From assembly GCA_017307955.1 (NCBI GenBank), contig JAFKFV010000022.1, positions 48,035 to 112,034 on the forward strand: 64,000 nucleotides of DNA, given 5' to 3'. The notes beneath the pieces were generated by a model. It was given only the letters and a program-made list of their open reading frames with translations, was not told where the DNA came from and ran no database searches. Of the stretch, positions 1 through 8,309 are shown piece by piece; within the stretch, counting starts at the first letter, position 1; each line of letters starts with the position of its first letter. Origin of the DNA: Allobosea sp. GTDB taxonomy: Bacteria; Pseudomonadota; Alphaproteobacteria; Rhizobiales; Kaistiaceae. The position numbers and the translations under genes were made by a program.

Positions 1-1716
1 GCGACCGTGCTCCCGCCGGCCATGGCTGCCCGTATCTCGCCGCGCCTCGTGCAATATGTCGGCATCCTGACGCTGTTCATGGCGGTGATCAGCCTCGTGC
101 TGATGCTCATCCATGTGCAGGCGACGGCGCATGCCGGAGCGCATGAGGCGATCATCGGCCAGACGCTGTGGGCCGCTTTCTTCATCCTGTTCATCGTCGC
201 CGGCATCGCGTCCTGGTTCCTCGTGCTCGCGAATGAGAGCCGGCATGTCGCGCAGGAGGAATCGGTGCGGCAGAACACGCTGCTCTTGCGCGAGATCCAG
301 GCGCATCGCCGCACCGACGCCGAGCTGCAGCGCGCCAAGGAGGCGGCCGAGGCGGCCAACCAGGCCAAGAGCCACTATCTCGTCGGCCTCAGCCACGAAT
401 TGCGCACACCGCTCAATGCCGTGTTCGGCTATGCACAGATCCTGGAGCGCGACGAGACGATCGCGCCCTCGCGTCAGGACCGGATCCGCGTCATCCGGCG
501 CAGCGCCGAGCATCTCTCCGGCCTCATCGACGGCCTCCTGGAAATCTCCCGTATCGAGACCGGGCGGCTGCAACTGCAGCGCAACGAGGTGCGGCTCGAC
601 GATTTCCTCGACCAGATCGTCGACATGTTCCGCTTCCAGGCCGAGGGCAAGGGCCTCGCCTTCTCCTATGACCGGCCCCGCTATCTCCCGGGCATCGTCG
701 CGACGGACGAGAAGCGGCTGCGCCAGATCCTCGTCAATCTTCTCTCCAACGCGATCAAGTTCACCGAACGAGGCTCGGTGCGCCTCGCGGTGGCCTATCG
801 CCACCAGATCGCGACCATCACGGTCGAGGACACCGGCCCCGGCATTCCGGGGGACGACCTCGAACGCATCTTCGAGCCCTTCGAGCGCGGCAGCTCGACC
901 CGCTCGCGCGCCGTGCCGGGCACCGGGCTCGGGCTCACCATCACCAAGATGCTGGCGCAGCTGATGGGCGGCGACGTCACGGTGGAAAGCACCGTCGGCA
1001 GCGGCAGTCGCTTCGAGGTGCGGCTGATGCTCGCCTCGATCGAGCGGCCGACGGCGCCGCTGCCGCAGCCGGCGCAGCACATCCACGGCTATGACGGCCC
1101 GCGGCGGACCGTTCTCGTCTGCGACGACGACGAGGATCATCGCGAGCTGGTGCGGCATATCCTGGAGCCGCTCGGCTTCATCGTCCTTGCGGTTCCGGAT
1201 GCCAGCGCCTGCCTCGCGCTGACCGGCGACATCAGGCCGGACCTCTTCCTGCTCGATATCTCGATGCCTGGCATGAATGGCTGGCAGCTCGCGCGGCGGC
1301 TGCGCGCCGACGGCCAGCAGGCGCCGATCCTGATGCTCTCGGCCAATCTCGGCGAGATGGAGCCGGGCAGCGCCGAGGACGCCGTCCATGACGAGGCGCT
1401 GGCCAAGCCCTTCGACATGCGGCAACTGCTCGACCGCGTGCAGGCGCTGCTGAAGCTCGACTGGATCTCCGACGCCGCCGCGGCGGCGCAGCCGCGCCCG
1501 GAGGCCTCGGCCCTCGCCAGCCCCGGCGCCGACCATGTTGCCGAGCTTCTCCATCTCGGCCGCATCGGCTATGTCCGCGGCATCGAGGCGAAGCTCGATC
1601 AGCTCGACACCGATGCCGACAACCGGGCCTTCGTGGCCGCGATGCGCGGGCATCTCAGGAACTTCGACTTCGACGGCTACACGTCCGCATTGGAGGCGAT
1701 CGGCGGCCATGGCTGA
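1..1716 (+). CDS. Hybrid sensor histidine kinase/response regulator, 5'-partial
   Basis: The frame is open to the first base of the window, so the true start may lie upstream; a GTG at 7 is the first start codon visible. Numbered from that GTG, two membrane segments (about 16-38 and 52-73) are followed by a short coiled coil, then a HisKA domain with the phospho-acceptor His130 in SHELRTPLNA, a HATPase domain with N-box (NLLSNAIKF) and DTGPGIP G-box, and a receiver domain with phospho-acceptor Asp417 (LLDISMPG). About 60 C-terminal residues after the receiver are helical and unassigned, possibly HPt-like. The gene overlaps the response regulator downstream by 8 bases, so the two probably form one phosphorelay. 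The signal is unknown, and any larger sensor domain would be outside the window. Confidence 0.9.
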   Translation, partial: ATVLPPAMAARISPRLVQYVGILTLFMAVISLVLMLIHVQATAHAGAHEAIIGQTLWAAFFILFIVAGIASWFLVLANESRHVAQEESVRQNTLLLREIQAHRRTDAELQRAKEAAEAANQAKSHYLVGLSHELRTPLNAVFGYAQILERDETIAPSRQDRIRVIRRSAEHLSGLIDGLLEISRIETGRLQLQRNEVRLDDFLDQIVDMFRFQAEGKGLAFSYDRPRYLPGIVATDEKRLRQILVNLLSNAIKFTERGSVRLAVAYRHQIATITVEDTGPGIPGDDLERIFEPFERGSSTRSRAVPGTGLGLTITKMLAQLMGGDVTVESTVGSGSRFEVRLMLASIERPTAPLPQPAQHIHGYDGPRRTVLVCDDDEDHRELVRHILEPLGFIVLAVPDASACLALTGDIRPDLFLLDISMPGMNGWQLARRLRADGQQAPILMLSANLGEMEPGSAEDAVHDEALAKPFDMRQLLDRVQALLKLDWISDAAAAAQPRPEASALASPGADHVAELLHLGRIGYVRGIEAKLDQLDTDADNRAFVAAMRGHLRNFDFDGYTSALEAIGGHG

Positions 1717-2632
1717 ACTTTCCAAGGCGCGCGACATCGTGCTCGTCGTCGACGATTCGCCTGAGACGCTGAGCTTCCTGACCGATGCGCTGGAGCATTC
1801 CGGCGCCACCGTTCTCGTCGCGACCGAGGGCGCGCGGGCGCTGACCCTCGTCGAGCGGATCACGCCAGACATCATCCTGATGGACGCGGTGATGCCCGGC
1901 ATGGACGGCTTCGAGACCTGCCGCCGCCTCAAGGCCAATGCCGCGCTCGCCCATGTGCCGGTCATCTTCATGACCGGCCTCGCCGAGCCGGAGCATATCG
2001 TCGAGGGATTGGAGGCCGGCGGCGTCGACTATGTGACCAAGCCGATCGTTCTCGATGTCCTGCTCGCGCGCATCCGCGTGCATCTCGCCAATGCCCGCAC
2101 CGCGCAGAGCGCGCGCCTCGCGCTCGATACCGCCGGACGCTATCTGCTCGCGGCCAACAGCCTCGGCGAAATCCGCTGGTGCACGCCGCAGGCCGTGAAG
2201 CTGCTGGAAGCGGCCTTGCCGGCCGAGAACGGCACGATCCTCCTGCCCGAGAACGTCAAGGTCTGGCTGAAGCTCTCCCTTGGCCAGCGCGGTACCATGC
2301 CGCCGCCGGCACCGGTCGTCGCCGCCGACGGGCGGCAGCTCCGGCTCACCTATCTCGGAACGACCGGCGAGGAAGAGTTCCTGTTCCGCCTGACCAGCGA
2401 GGATTCCGGCGGCAAGGAAGCGCTTCTCCGCCGCCATTTCCCGGTGACGGCGCGCGAGGCCGAGGTGCTGTTCTGGATCGCGCGCGGCAAGTCCAACCGC
2501 GATATCGGCGACATCCTCGGCCTCTCGCCGCGCACCGTGAACAAGCATCTGGAACAGATCTACCAGAAGCTCGGCGTCGAAAACCGCGCCTCCGCCGCCG
2601 TGATGGCCCTGACCGCGCTCGGCGAGGCATGA
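1709..2632 (+). CDS. LuxR-family DNA-binding response regulator
   Basis: This 307-residue protein has an N-terminal receiver domain with phospho-acceptor Asp59 (LMDAVMPG) and the conserved VTKP lysine near residue 110. A central segment (about 130-225) looks PAS-like but is not certain. The C-terminal LuxR/GerE helix-turn-helix starts near residue 240 and includes REAEVL, SPRTVNKHLEQIYQKL and ENRA. The ATG at 1709 was chosen because it begins a clean receiver domain; the longer open frame upstream is only the shifted kinase sequence. The start lies inside the end of the hybrid kinase, implying translational coupling and a dedicated kinase-regulator pair. Target genes are unknown. Confidence 0.92.
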   Translation: MAELSKARDIVLVVDDSPETLSFLTDALEHSGATVLVATEGARALTLVERITPDIILMDAVMPGMDGFETCRRLKANAALAHVPVIFMTGLAEPEHIVEGLEAGGVDYVTKPIVLDVLLARIRVHLANARTAQSARLALDTAGRYLLAANSLGEIRWCTPQAVKLLEAALPAENGTILLPENVKVWLKLSLGQRGTMPPPAPVVAADGRQLRLTYLGTTGEEEFLFRLTSEDSGGKEALLRRHFPVTAREAEVLFWIARGKSNRDIGDILGLSPRTVNKHLEQIYQKLGVENRASAAVMALTALGEA

Positions 2633-2797
2633 GCCCTGTGACGACCATCACAGCCGCTTCCGGCAGTGGGTGAATCGTGAGTCCGGACAAAGGCTTGGGC
2701 AAGTCGTGGAGCGAGCGCCGGCGCTTTGACCCGGCGCGTCGCCGGACGTAGACTGCGGCCGCCTTTTTAGGCTGGCGACCTTGCTCGGGAGGAGACG

Positions 2798-5700
2798 ATG
2801 GTCCGTCTGAAGCGCGTTCTGAGGATCGTGGCTCTGTCGCTCCTGGCCGCGGGCGGCCTCGCATCGGGCGAGCCCGCCTCGGCGGCCGACCGCAGCGTCA
2901 TCACGACCAAGGACGCCGACTATGCCGGCTTCGACTACCAGACGCTGAAGGATGTCGATGTCGCGGCCTGCTCCTCGGCCTGCGTCTCCGACACCAGTTG
3001 CCGCGCCTTCACCTACAACACCAAGGCTCGCTGGTGCTTCCTCAAGAACGATTTCGGCCCCCTCGGCACGGCGGTGAACGCGATCGCCGGCCGCATCGTC
3101 ACCGTGAAGCCGGTGGCGGAGAGTCTCTCCACCAAGCGCACGGACGAACTCGCCTTCCTGGGACCCGGTCCGTTCGACGAGGCCAAGGCGCAGCTCGGCG
3201 GCCTCGCCTCCACCTATCCGGCCAATGGCTTCGGCTATGCCGCGATCGCCAGGAGCGCCGCCGCGCCGGCGATCGGCCGTGATGCGGTCGCCGCCGCGCG
3301 CGCCTATGGCGCGATGCTGGCGATCCTCCCCGACGATCCGGCCGTCTGGCGCGATTTCGCAGCGGCCTTCCTCAGCCAGAACCCCGAGGATTCCGGCGAG
3401 CGCCAGCAGGCGGCGCAGTCCGCCTCCTCGGCTGCGATCAACGCCTATCTCCGCTCCACGAGCGCCGGCGACCAGGTGCTGGCGCTCGGCCTTCTCGGGC
3501 GCTCGCTCGAGAAGCGGGAGATGTGGCGCGAGGCCATCCGCACCTATCGCTTCGCGCTGACGCTGCGCGAGGACAAGGCGATCCGCACCGCGCTCGACAC
3601 GGCGATGCGCGAGCACGGCTTCCGCATCGTCTCGAACAGCGTCGATGCCGATGCCGAAACGCCGCGCATGTGCGTCGTGTTCTCCGATCCGTTGCCGGTC
3701 TCCGATCCGAAGCTTTCCGATTTCGTCGTCGTCGAAGGCGGCAGCGGCCTCGCCATCGAGCCCGAGGACAACCAGATCTGCGCAAGCGGATTGAAGCATG
3801 GCAACCGCTATACGATGCGCATCCGCGCCGGCCTGCCCTCCGCCGATGGCGAGACGCTGGCGCAGTCGGCCGAGATCTCCAGCTATGTTCGCGACCGCGA
3901 CCCGTGGGCGGGCTTCGCCGGCAATGCCTATGTCCTGCCCGCCGGCCAGGGCGCGTCGATCCCGATCAACTCGATCAACACCGACCGCATCGCCGCCACC
4001 GTCTACCGCATCGGCGACCGCTCGGTGGCGATCGCGGTCCGCGATGGCACTTTCCTGCGCCAGCTCGACAGCTATTCGGCCGACCAGATCGCCAGCCAGT
4101 CCGGCCAGGAGATCTGGACCGGCGAGATCGAGGTGACCTCGAAGCTCAATGAGACGGTGACGACGGCGATCCCGATCGGCGACGCGCTGAAGACGGTCGA
4201 ACCCGGCGTCTATGTCATCACCGCGCGGGCGAAGACCAACGACGCCAGCTATTACGGCGACCTCGCCACGCAGTGGTTCATCGTGTCTGATCTCGGCCTG
4301 TCGGCACTCAGCGGCACCGACGGCATCCACGCCATCGTGCGCTCGCTGAACAGCGCCGAGGGACTCGCCGGGGTCAAGGTCCGCCTCGTCGCGACCAATG
4401 ACGAGGTGCTCGGCGAAGCCAGGACCAATGCGGACGGCTATGTCCGCTTCGAGCCGGGCCTTGCGCGCGGCACGGGCGGCATGGCGCCGCAATTGCTGGT
4501 CGCGGAAACCGAGAAGGGCGATTACGCCTTCCTCGATTTGAAGAAGACCGCCTTCGACCTGACCGATCGCGGCGTCGACGGAAGGCCGGCGCCTGGCAAG
4601 CTCGACACCTTCTTCACGACCGAGCGCGGCATCTACCGCCCCGGCGAGACGGTGCATCTCACCGCCCTCCTCCGCGACGCGCAGGCGCGGGCCGTTTCCG
4701 GACTGCCGCTGACGCTCGTCGTCGACCGCCCGGACGGCGTCGAGTTCCTGCGCAAGCAGCTTCCAGATGGCGGGCTCGGCGGCTACAGCGACGACGTGGC
4801 GCTGCCGGACGGCGCGCAGCGCGGCGCCTGGCGCTTCCAGCTCTTCGCCGACCCGGAGGGTGCGGCGCTCGCCGATATCTCGGCGCTCGTCGATGATTTC
4901 GAACCCGAGCGGATCGCCTTCGAGCTTTCCACCTCGGCGACGCGCCTCGTCTCTGGCGACGAGTTCCCGATCGACCTCACCGCCAAATATCTCTACGGCG
5001 CCAACGCGGTCGGCCTCGGCGTCGACGGCGACTTCATCGCGACGCCGACCTCGAGCCTCGCCGCCTATCCCGGCTACAGCTTCGGCCTTTCCGACGATCC
5101 GGTCGAGGCGGTGCGTGACTCGCTCGGCAGCACGGCCGTCACCGACGAGGAAGGCCGCGCGACCCTGGACGTCACGGTGCCGGAACTACCCGAGACGACA
5201 AAGCTCTTCGATGCCGAGATCGTCGTCCGCGTCACCGACACCAATGGCCGCGCCGTCGAGCGGCGGCTGAACCTGCCGGCCAATGCCGGCGGGCCGCATA
5301 TCGGCATCAAGCCGGGCTTCGACGGCGGAAGCGTCGCGGAAGGCAGCAATGCGGCCTTCGACCTCGTCGCCGTCGGCGCCGATGGCGAACAGATCGCGGC
5401 GCCCGGCGCCAGCTGGTCGCTCGATCGGATCGAGACCAATTACCAGTGGTATCGCCGCGACGGCGCCTGGAAATACGAGCCGATCACCACATCGAGCCGC
5501 GCCGCCAACGGCACGGTCGATCTCCCGGCCACCGGCTCGGCGCCCGTCTCGGCCAAGGTCAACTGGGGCCATTACCGCCTGACGGTTTCGCTCTCCGACG
5601 AACTCGCCACCTCGTCGAGCGTCGATTTCGACGCCGGCTGGTATGTCGACGCCTCGGCGCAGTCCGAGACGCCGGACATGCTCGCCGTCTCCATGGACAA

Positions 5701-8299
5701 GCCTGACTACAAGGTTGGCGACACGGCGAAGCTCCGGCTCGACCCGCGCTTCCCCGGCATCGCGCAGATCCTCGTGATCGACGACCGCGTCATCGACATG
5801 AAGACGGTGAGCGTCCCCGAGGGCGGCACCACCATCGACCTGCCGGTCACCGCCAATTGGGGTCCCGGCGCCTATGTCACGGCCGCGCTCTACAGGCCGA
5901 TGGACGTTGCCGCCAAGCGCATGCCGACGCGCGCGCTCGGCCTCGCCTGGGTGCCCGTCGATCCCGGCGACCGCCGCCTCAAGGTGACGCTCGACGCCGA
6001 CGAACAGATCCGGCCACGCGGCCCGCTGGCGATCCCGGTCTCGATCGACAATCTCGCGCCCGGCACCGATGCCTATGTCACGGTCGCGGCCGTCGATCTC
6101 GGCATCCTCAACCTGACCGCCTTCAAGACGCCCGATCCGGACGGCTGGTATTTCAGCCAGCGCCGCCTCGGCATGGAGATCCGCGACCTCTACGGGCAGC
6201 TCATCGACCGCATGCAGGGTGTCCCCGGCAAGCTGCGCTCGGGCGGCGACGGCGGCGCGGCCGGCCTCAAGGCCCCGCCACCGACCGAGAAGCTGATCGC
6301 GTATTTCTCCGGCATCGTGAAGGTCGGCGCCGACGGCAAGGCGACCGTCACCTTCGACCTGCCCGACTTCAACGGCACGGTGCGGGTGATGGCGATCGCC
6401 TGGTCCAAGGACGGCGTCGGCCATGCCGAGAAGGACGTCATCGTCCGCGACCCGGTCGTGGTGATGGCGAGCCTGCCGCGCTTCATGACGCCCGGCGACG
6501 AAAGCCGCATCCTCGTCGAACTCAACAATGTCGAGGGCGCGGCGGGCGACTATCGCCTCGCCGTCGATGCCCCCGGCGTCACCATGCAGGCCGGCGACGA
6601 CGATCGCGGCATCCGCCTCGAAGAGAAGGCGCGCGCCACGGTCGCCCTGCCGATCACCGCCGAGACGATCGGCGATCACCAGATCACCGTGACGCTCAAC
6701 GGACCGAACGGCGAGAGCTATGGCCGGACCTATATGCTCGGCATCCGCCCGGCGGGGCAGCCGATCTCGCGCCGCTCGCTGATCGCGATGGCGCCCGGCG
6801 CGAAGCTCAGGGTCGACACCGGCGCTTTCGCCGAGTTCAAGCCGGATACGACGAGCGCGACGATCGCCGTCGGCGGTTCCGCCAAGCTCGATGTCGCGGC
6901 GATCCTCGCCTCGCTCGACCGCTATCCCTATGGCTGCACCGAGCAGATCACCTCGCGCGCCATGCCGCTGCTCTATCTCAACCAGGTGGCGGCGACGATC
7001 GGCATCGCGCAGGACAGCGAGATCCGCAGGCGCGTGCAGGCAGCGATCGGCAATGTCCTCGACAACCAGGCCGCCTCGGGCTCGTTCGGCCTCTGGGGGC
7101 CGGGCTATGACGATCTGTGGCTCGATGCCTTCGTCACCGACTTCCTGACCCGCGCCCGCGCGGTCGGCTATGACGTGCCGGATGTCGCCTTCAACAACGC
7201 GCTCGACAATCTCCAGAACCGCGTCGGCTATGCGCAGGACTTCGATCATGGCGGCGAGGCCGTCGCCTACAGCCTCTATGTGCTGGCGGCGAACGGCAAG
7301 GCGGCGATCGGCGACCTCCGCTATTACGGCGAGACCAAGCTCGGCAATTTCGCGACGCCGCTCGCCCAGGCGCAGATCGGCGCCGGCCTCGCGCTTTATG
7401 GCGACAAGGCCCGCGCCGAGAATGTCTTCAACGTCGCGGTCGAGAATGTGAAGGCCGGCTACGGTCCGCAACCCGCTTATCGCGACGACTACGGCTCGGC
7501 GCTGCGCGACCAGGCGGCGGTGCTGACGCTCGTCGCCGAGACGGAAGGCAAGACGCCGGCGGTGACCGCGCTCGTCGACACCGTCGCCGACACGCGCAAC
7601 CAGCGCCGCTTCATCTCGACCCAGGAGCAGGGCTGGATGCTGATGGCGGCCGCCTCGCTGATGAAGGATCTGCAGAGCGCCTCGCTCGATGTCGACGGCA
7701 ACAAGGCCGAGGTGCCGCTCTACCGCAAGATCCTCGGCTCGGATGTCGAGACCCGGCCGCTGGTGATCGAGAACACGTCGGAAATCCCGCTCGACGCCGC
7801 GCTGACGCTGACCGGCATCCCGCTCGATCCCGAACCGGCCGGCGGTGACGGCTTCGCGATCACGCGGACCTACTACAACACCGACGGCACCGAGGCGGAC
7901 CCGTCGACGGTGGCGCAGAACGACCGTCTCGTCGTGGTGCTGACCGTCACGGCCGACGAGAAGCGCTTCGGCCGGCTGATGGTGGTCGATCCGCTGCCGG
8001 CCGGCTTCGAGATCGAGAATCCCAACATCTCGAGCTCGGGCAACACCTCCAGCTATGAATGGCTGCAGGTCGAGCGCAGCGTCGCCCATACCGAGGCCCG
8101 GACGGACCGCTTCATGGCGGCGCTGACGCGCAGCGCCGAGGATCCGGTCGAGTTCTCGGTCGCCTACGGCGTCCGCGCCGTCTCGCCGGGCCGCTTCGTG
8201 CATCCGGCCGCGATCGTCGAGGACATGTACGACCCCGACCGCCAGGCCCACACCGACACCGGCAGCGTCGAGGTCGTCGGCCCGACGGTCACGAAGTGA
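2798..8299 (+). CDS. Bacterial alpha-2-macroglobulin with N-terminal PAN/apple domain
   Basis: An 1833-residue exported protein of the bacterial alpha-2-macroglobulin (YfhM/MagD-like) family. These periplasmic proteins trap proteases through a thioester. A signal peptide covers residues 1-30, with cleavage likely after ASAA. No lipobox cysteine is visible, so it is probably soluble rather than a lipoprotein like E. coli ECAM. Residues about 33-88 carry four cysteines (58, 62, 68, 80) in a PAN/apple-like pattern. MG domains fill the middle and the thioester motif CTEQ is intact (Cys1380, Gln1383), followed by the alpha-helical toroid domain. The start has a good ribosome site (GGGAGGAGACG). 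The next gene is pbpC, 10 bases downstream; this pairing is widespread and suggests shielding of the cell wall while PBP1C repairs it. Confidence 0.95.
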   Translation: MVRLKRVLRIVALSLLAAGGLASGEPASAADRSVITTKDADYAGFDYQTLKDVDVAACSSACVSDTSCRAFTYNTKARWCFLKNDFGPLGTAVNAIAGRIVTVKPVAESLSTKRTDELAFLGPGPFDEAKAQLGGLASTYPANGFGYAAIARSAAAPAIGRDAVAAARAYGAMLAILPDDPAVWRDFAAAFLSQNPEDSGERQQAAQSASSAAINAYLRSTSAGDQVLALGLLGRSLEKREMWREAIRTYRFALTLREDKAIRTALDTAMREHGFRIVSNSVDADAETPRMCVVFSDPLPVSDPKLSDFVVVEGGSGLAIEPEDNQICASGLKHGNRYTMRIRAGLPSADGETLAQSAEISSYVRDRDPWAGFAGNAYVLPAGQGASIPINSINTDRIAATVYRIGDRSVAIAVRDGTFLRQLDSYSADQIASQSGQEIWTGEIEVTSKLNETVTTAIPIGDALKTVEPGVYVITARAKTNDASYYGDLATQWFIVSDLGLSALSGTDGIHAIVRSLNSAEGLAGVKVRLVATNDEVLGEARTNADGYVRFEPGLARGTGGMAPQLLVAETEKGDYAFLDLKKTAFDLTDRGVDGRPAPGKLDTFFTTERGIYRPGETVHLTALLRDAQARAVSGLPLTLVVDRPDGVEFLRKQLPDGGLGGYSDDVALPDGAQRGAWRFQLFADPEGAALADISALVDDFEPERIAFELSTSATRLVSGDEFPIDLTAKYLYGANAVGLGVDGDFIATPTSSLAAYPGYSFGLSDDPVEAVRDSLGSTAVTDEEGRATLDVTVPELPETTKLFDAEIVVRVTDTNGRAVERRLNLPANAGGPHIGIKPGFDGGSVAEGSNAAFDLVAVGADGEQIAAPGASWSLDRIETNYQWYRRDGAWKYEPITTSSRAANGTVDLPATGSAPVSAKVNWGHYRLTVSLSDELATSSSVDFDAGWYVDASAQSETPDMLAVSMDKPDYKVGDTAKLRLDPRFPGIAQILVIDDRVIDMKTVSVPEGGTTIDLPVTANWGPGAYVTAALYRPMDVAAKRMPTRALGLAWVPVDPGDRRLKVTLDADEQIRPRGPLAIPVSIDNLAPGTDAYVTVAAVDLGILNLTAFKTPDPDGWYFSQRRLGMEIRDLYGQLIDRMQGVPGKLRSGGDGGAAGLKAPPPTEKLIAYFSGIVKVGADGKATVTFDLPDFNGTVRVMAIAWSKDGVGHAEKDVIVRDPVVVMASLPRFMTPGDESRILVELNNVEGAAGDYRLAVDAPGVTMQAGDDDRGIRLEEKARATVALPITAETIGDHQITVTLNGPNGESYGRTYMLGIRPAGQPISRRSLIAMAPGAKLRVDTGAFAEFKPDTTSATIAVGGSAKLDVAAILASLDRYPYGCTEQITSRAMPLLYLNQVAATIGIAQDSEIRRRVQAAIGNVLDNQAASGSFGLWGPGYDDLWLDAFVTDFLTRARAVGYDVPDVAFNNALDNLQNRVGYAQDFDHGGEAVAYSLYVLAANGKAAIGDLRYYGETKLGNFATPLAQAQIGAGLALYGDKARAENVFNVAVENVKAGYGPQPAYRDDYGSALRDQAAVLTLVAETEGKTPAVTALVDTVADTRNQRRFISTQEQGWMLMAAASLMKDLQSASLDVDGNKAEVPLYRKILGSDVETRPLVIENTSEIPLDAALTLTGIPLDPEPAGGDGFAITRTYYNTDGTEADPSTVAQNDRLVVVLTVTADEKRFGRLMVVDPLPAGFEIENPNISSSGNTSSYEWLQVERSVAHTEARTDRFMAALTRSAEDPVEFSVAYGVRAVSPGRFVHPAAIVEDMYDPDRQAHTDTGSVEVVGPTVTK

Positions 8300-8309
8300 T
8301 CGCCAGGCC

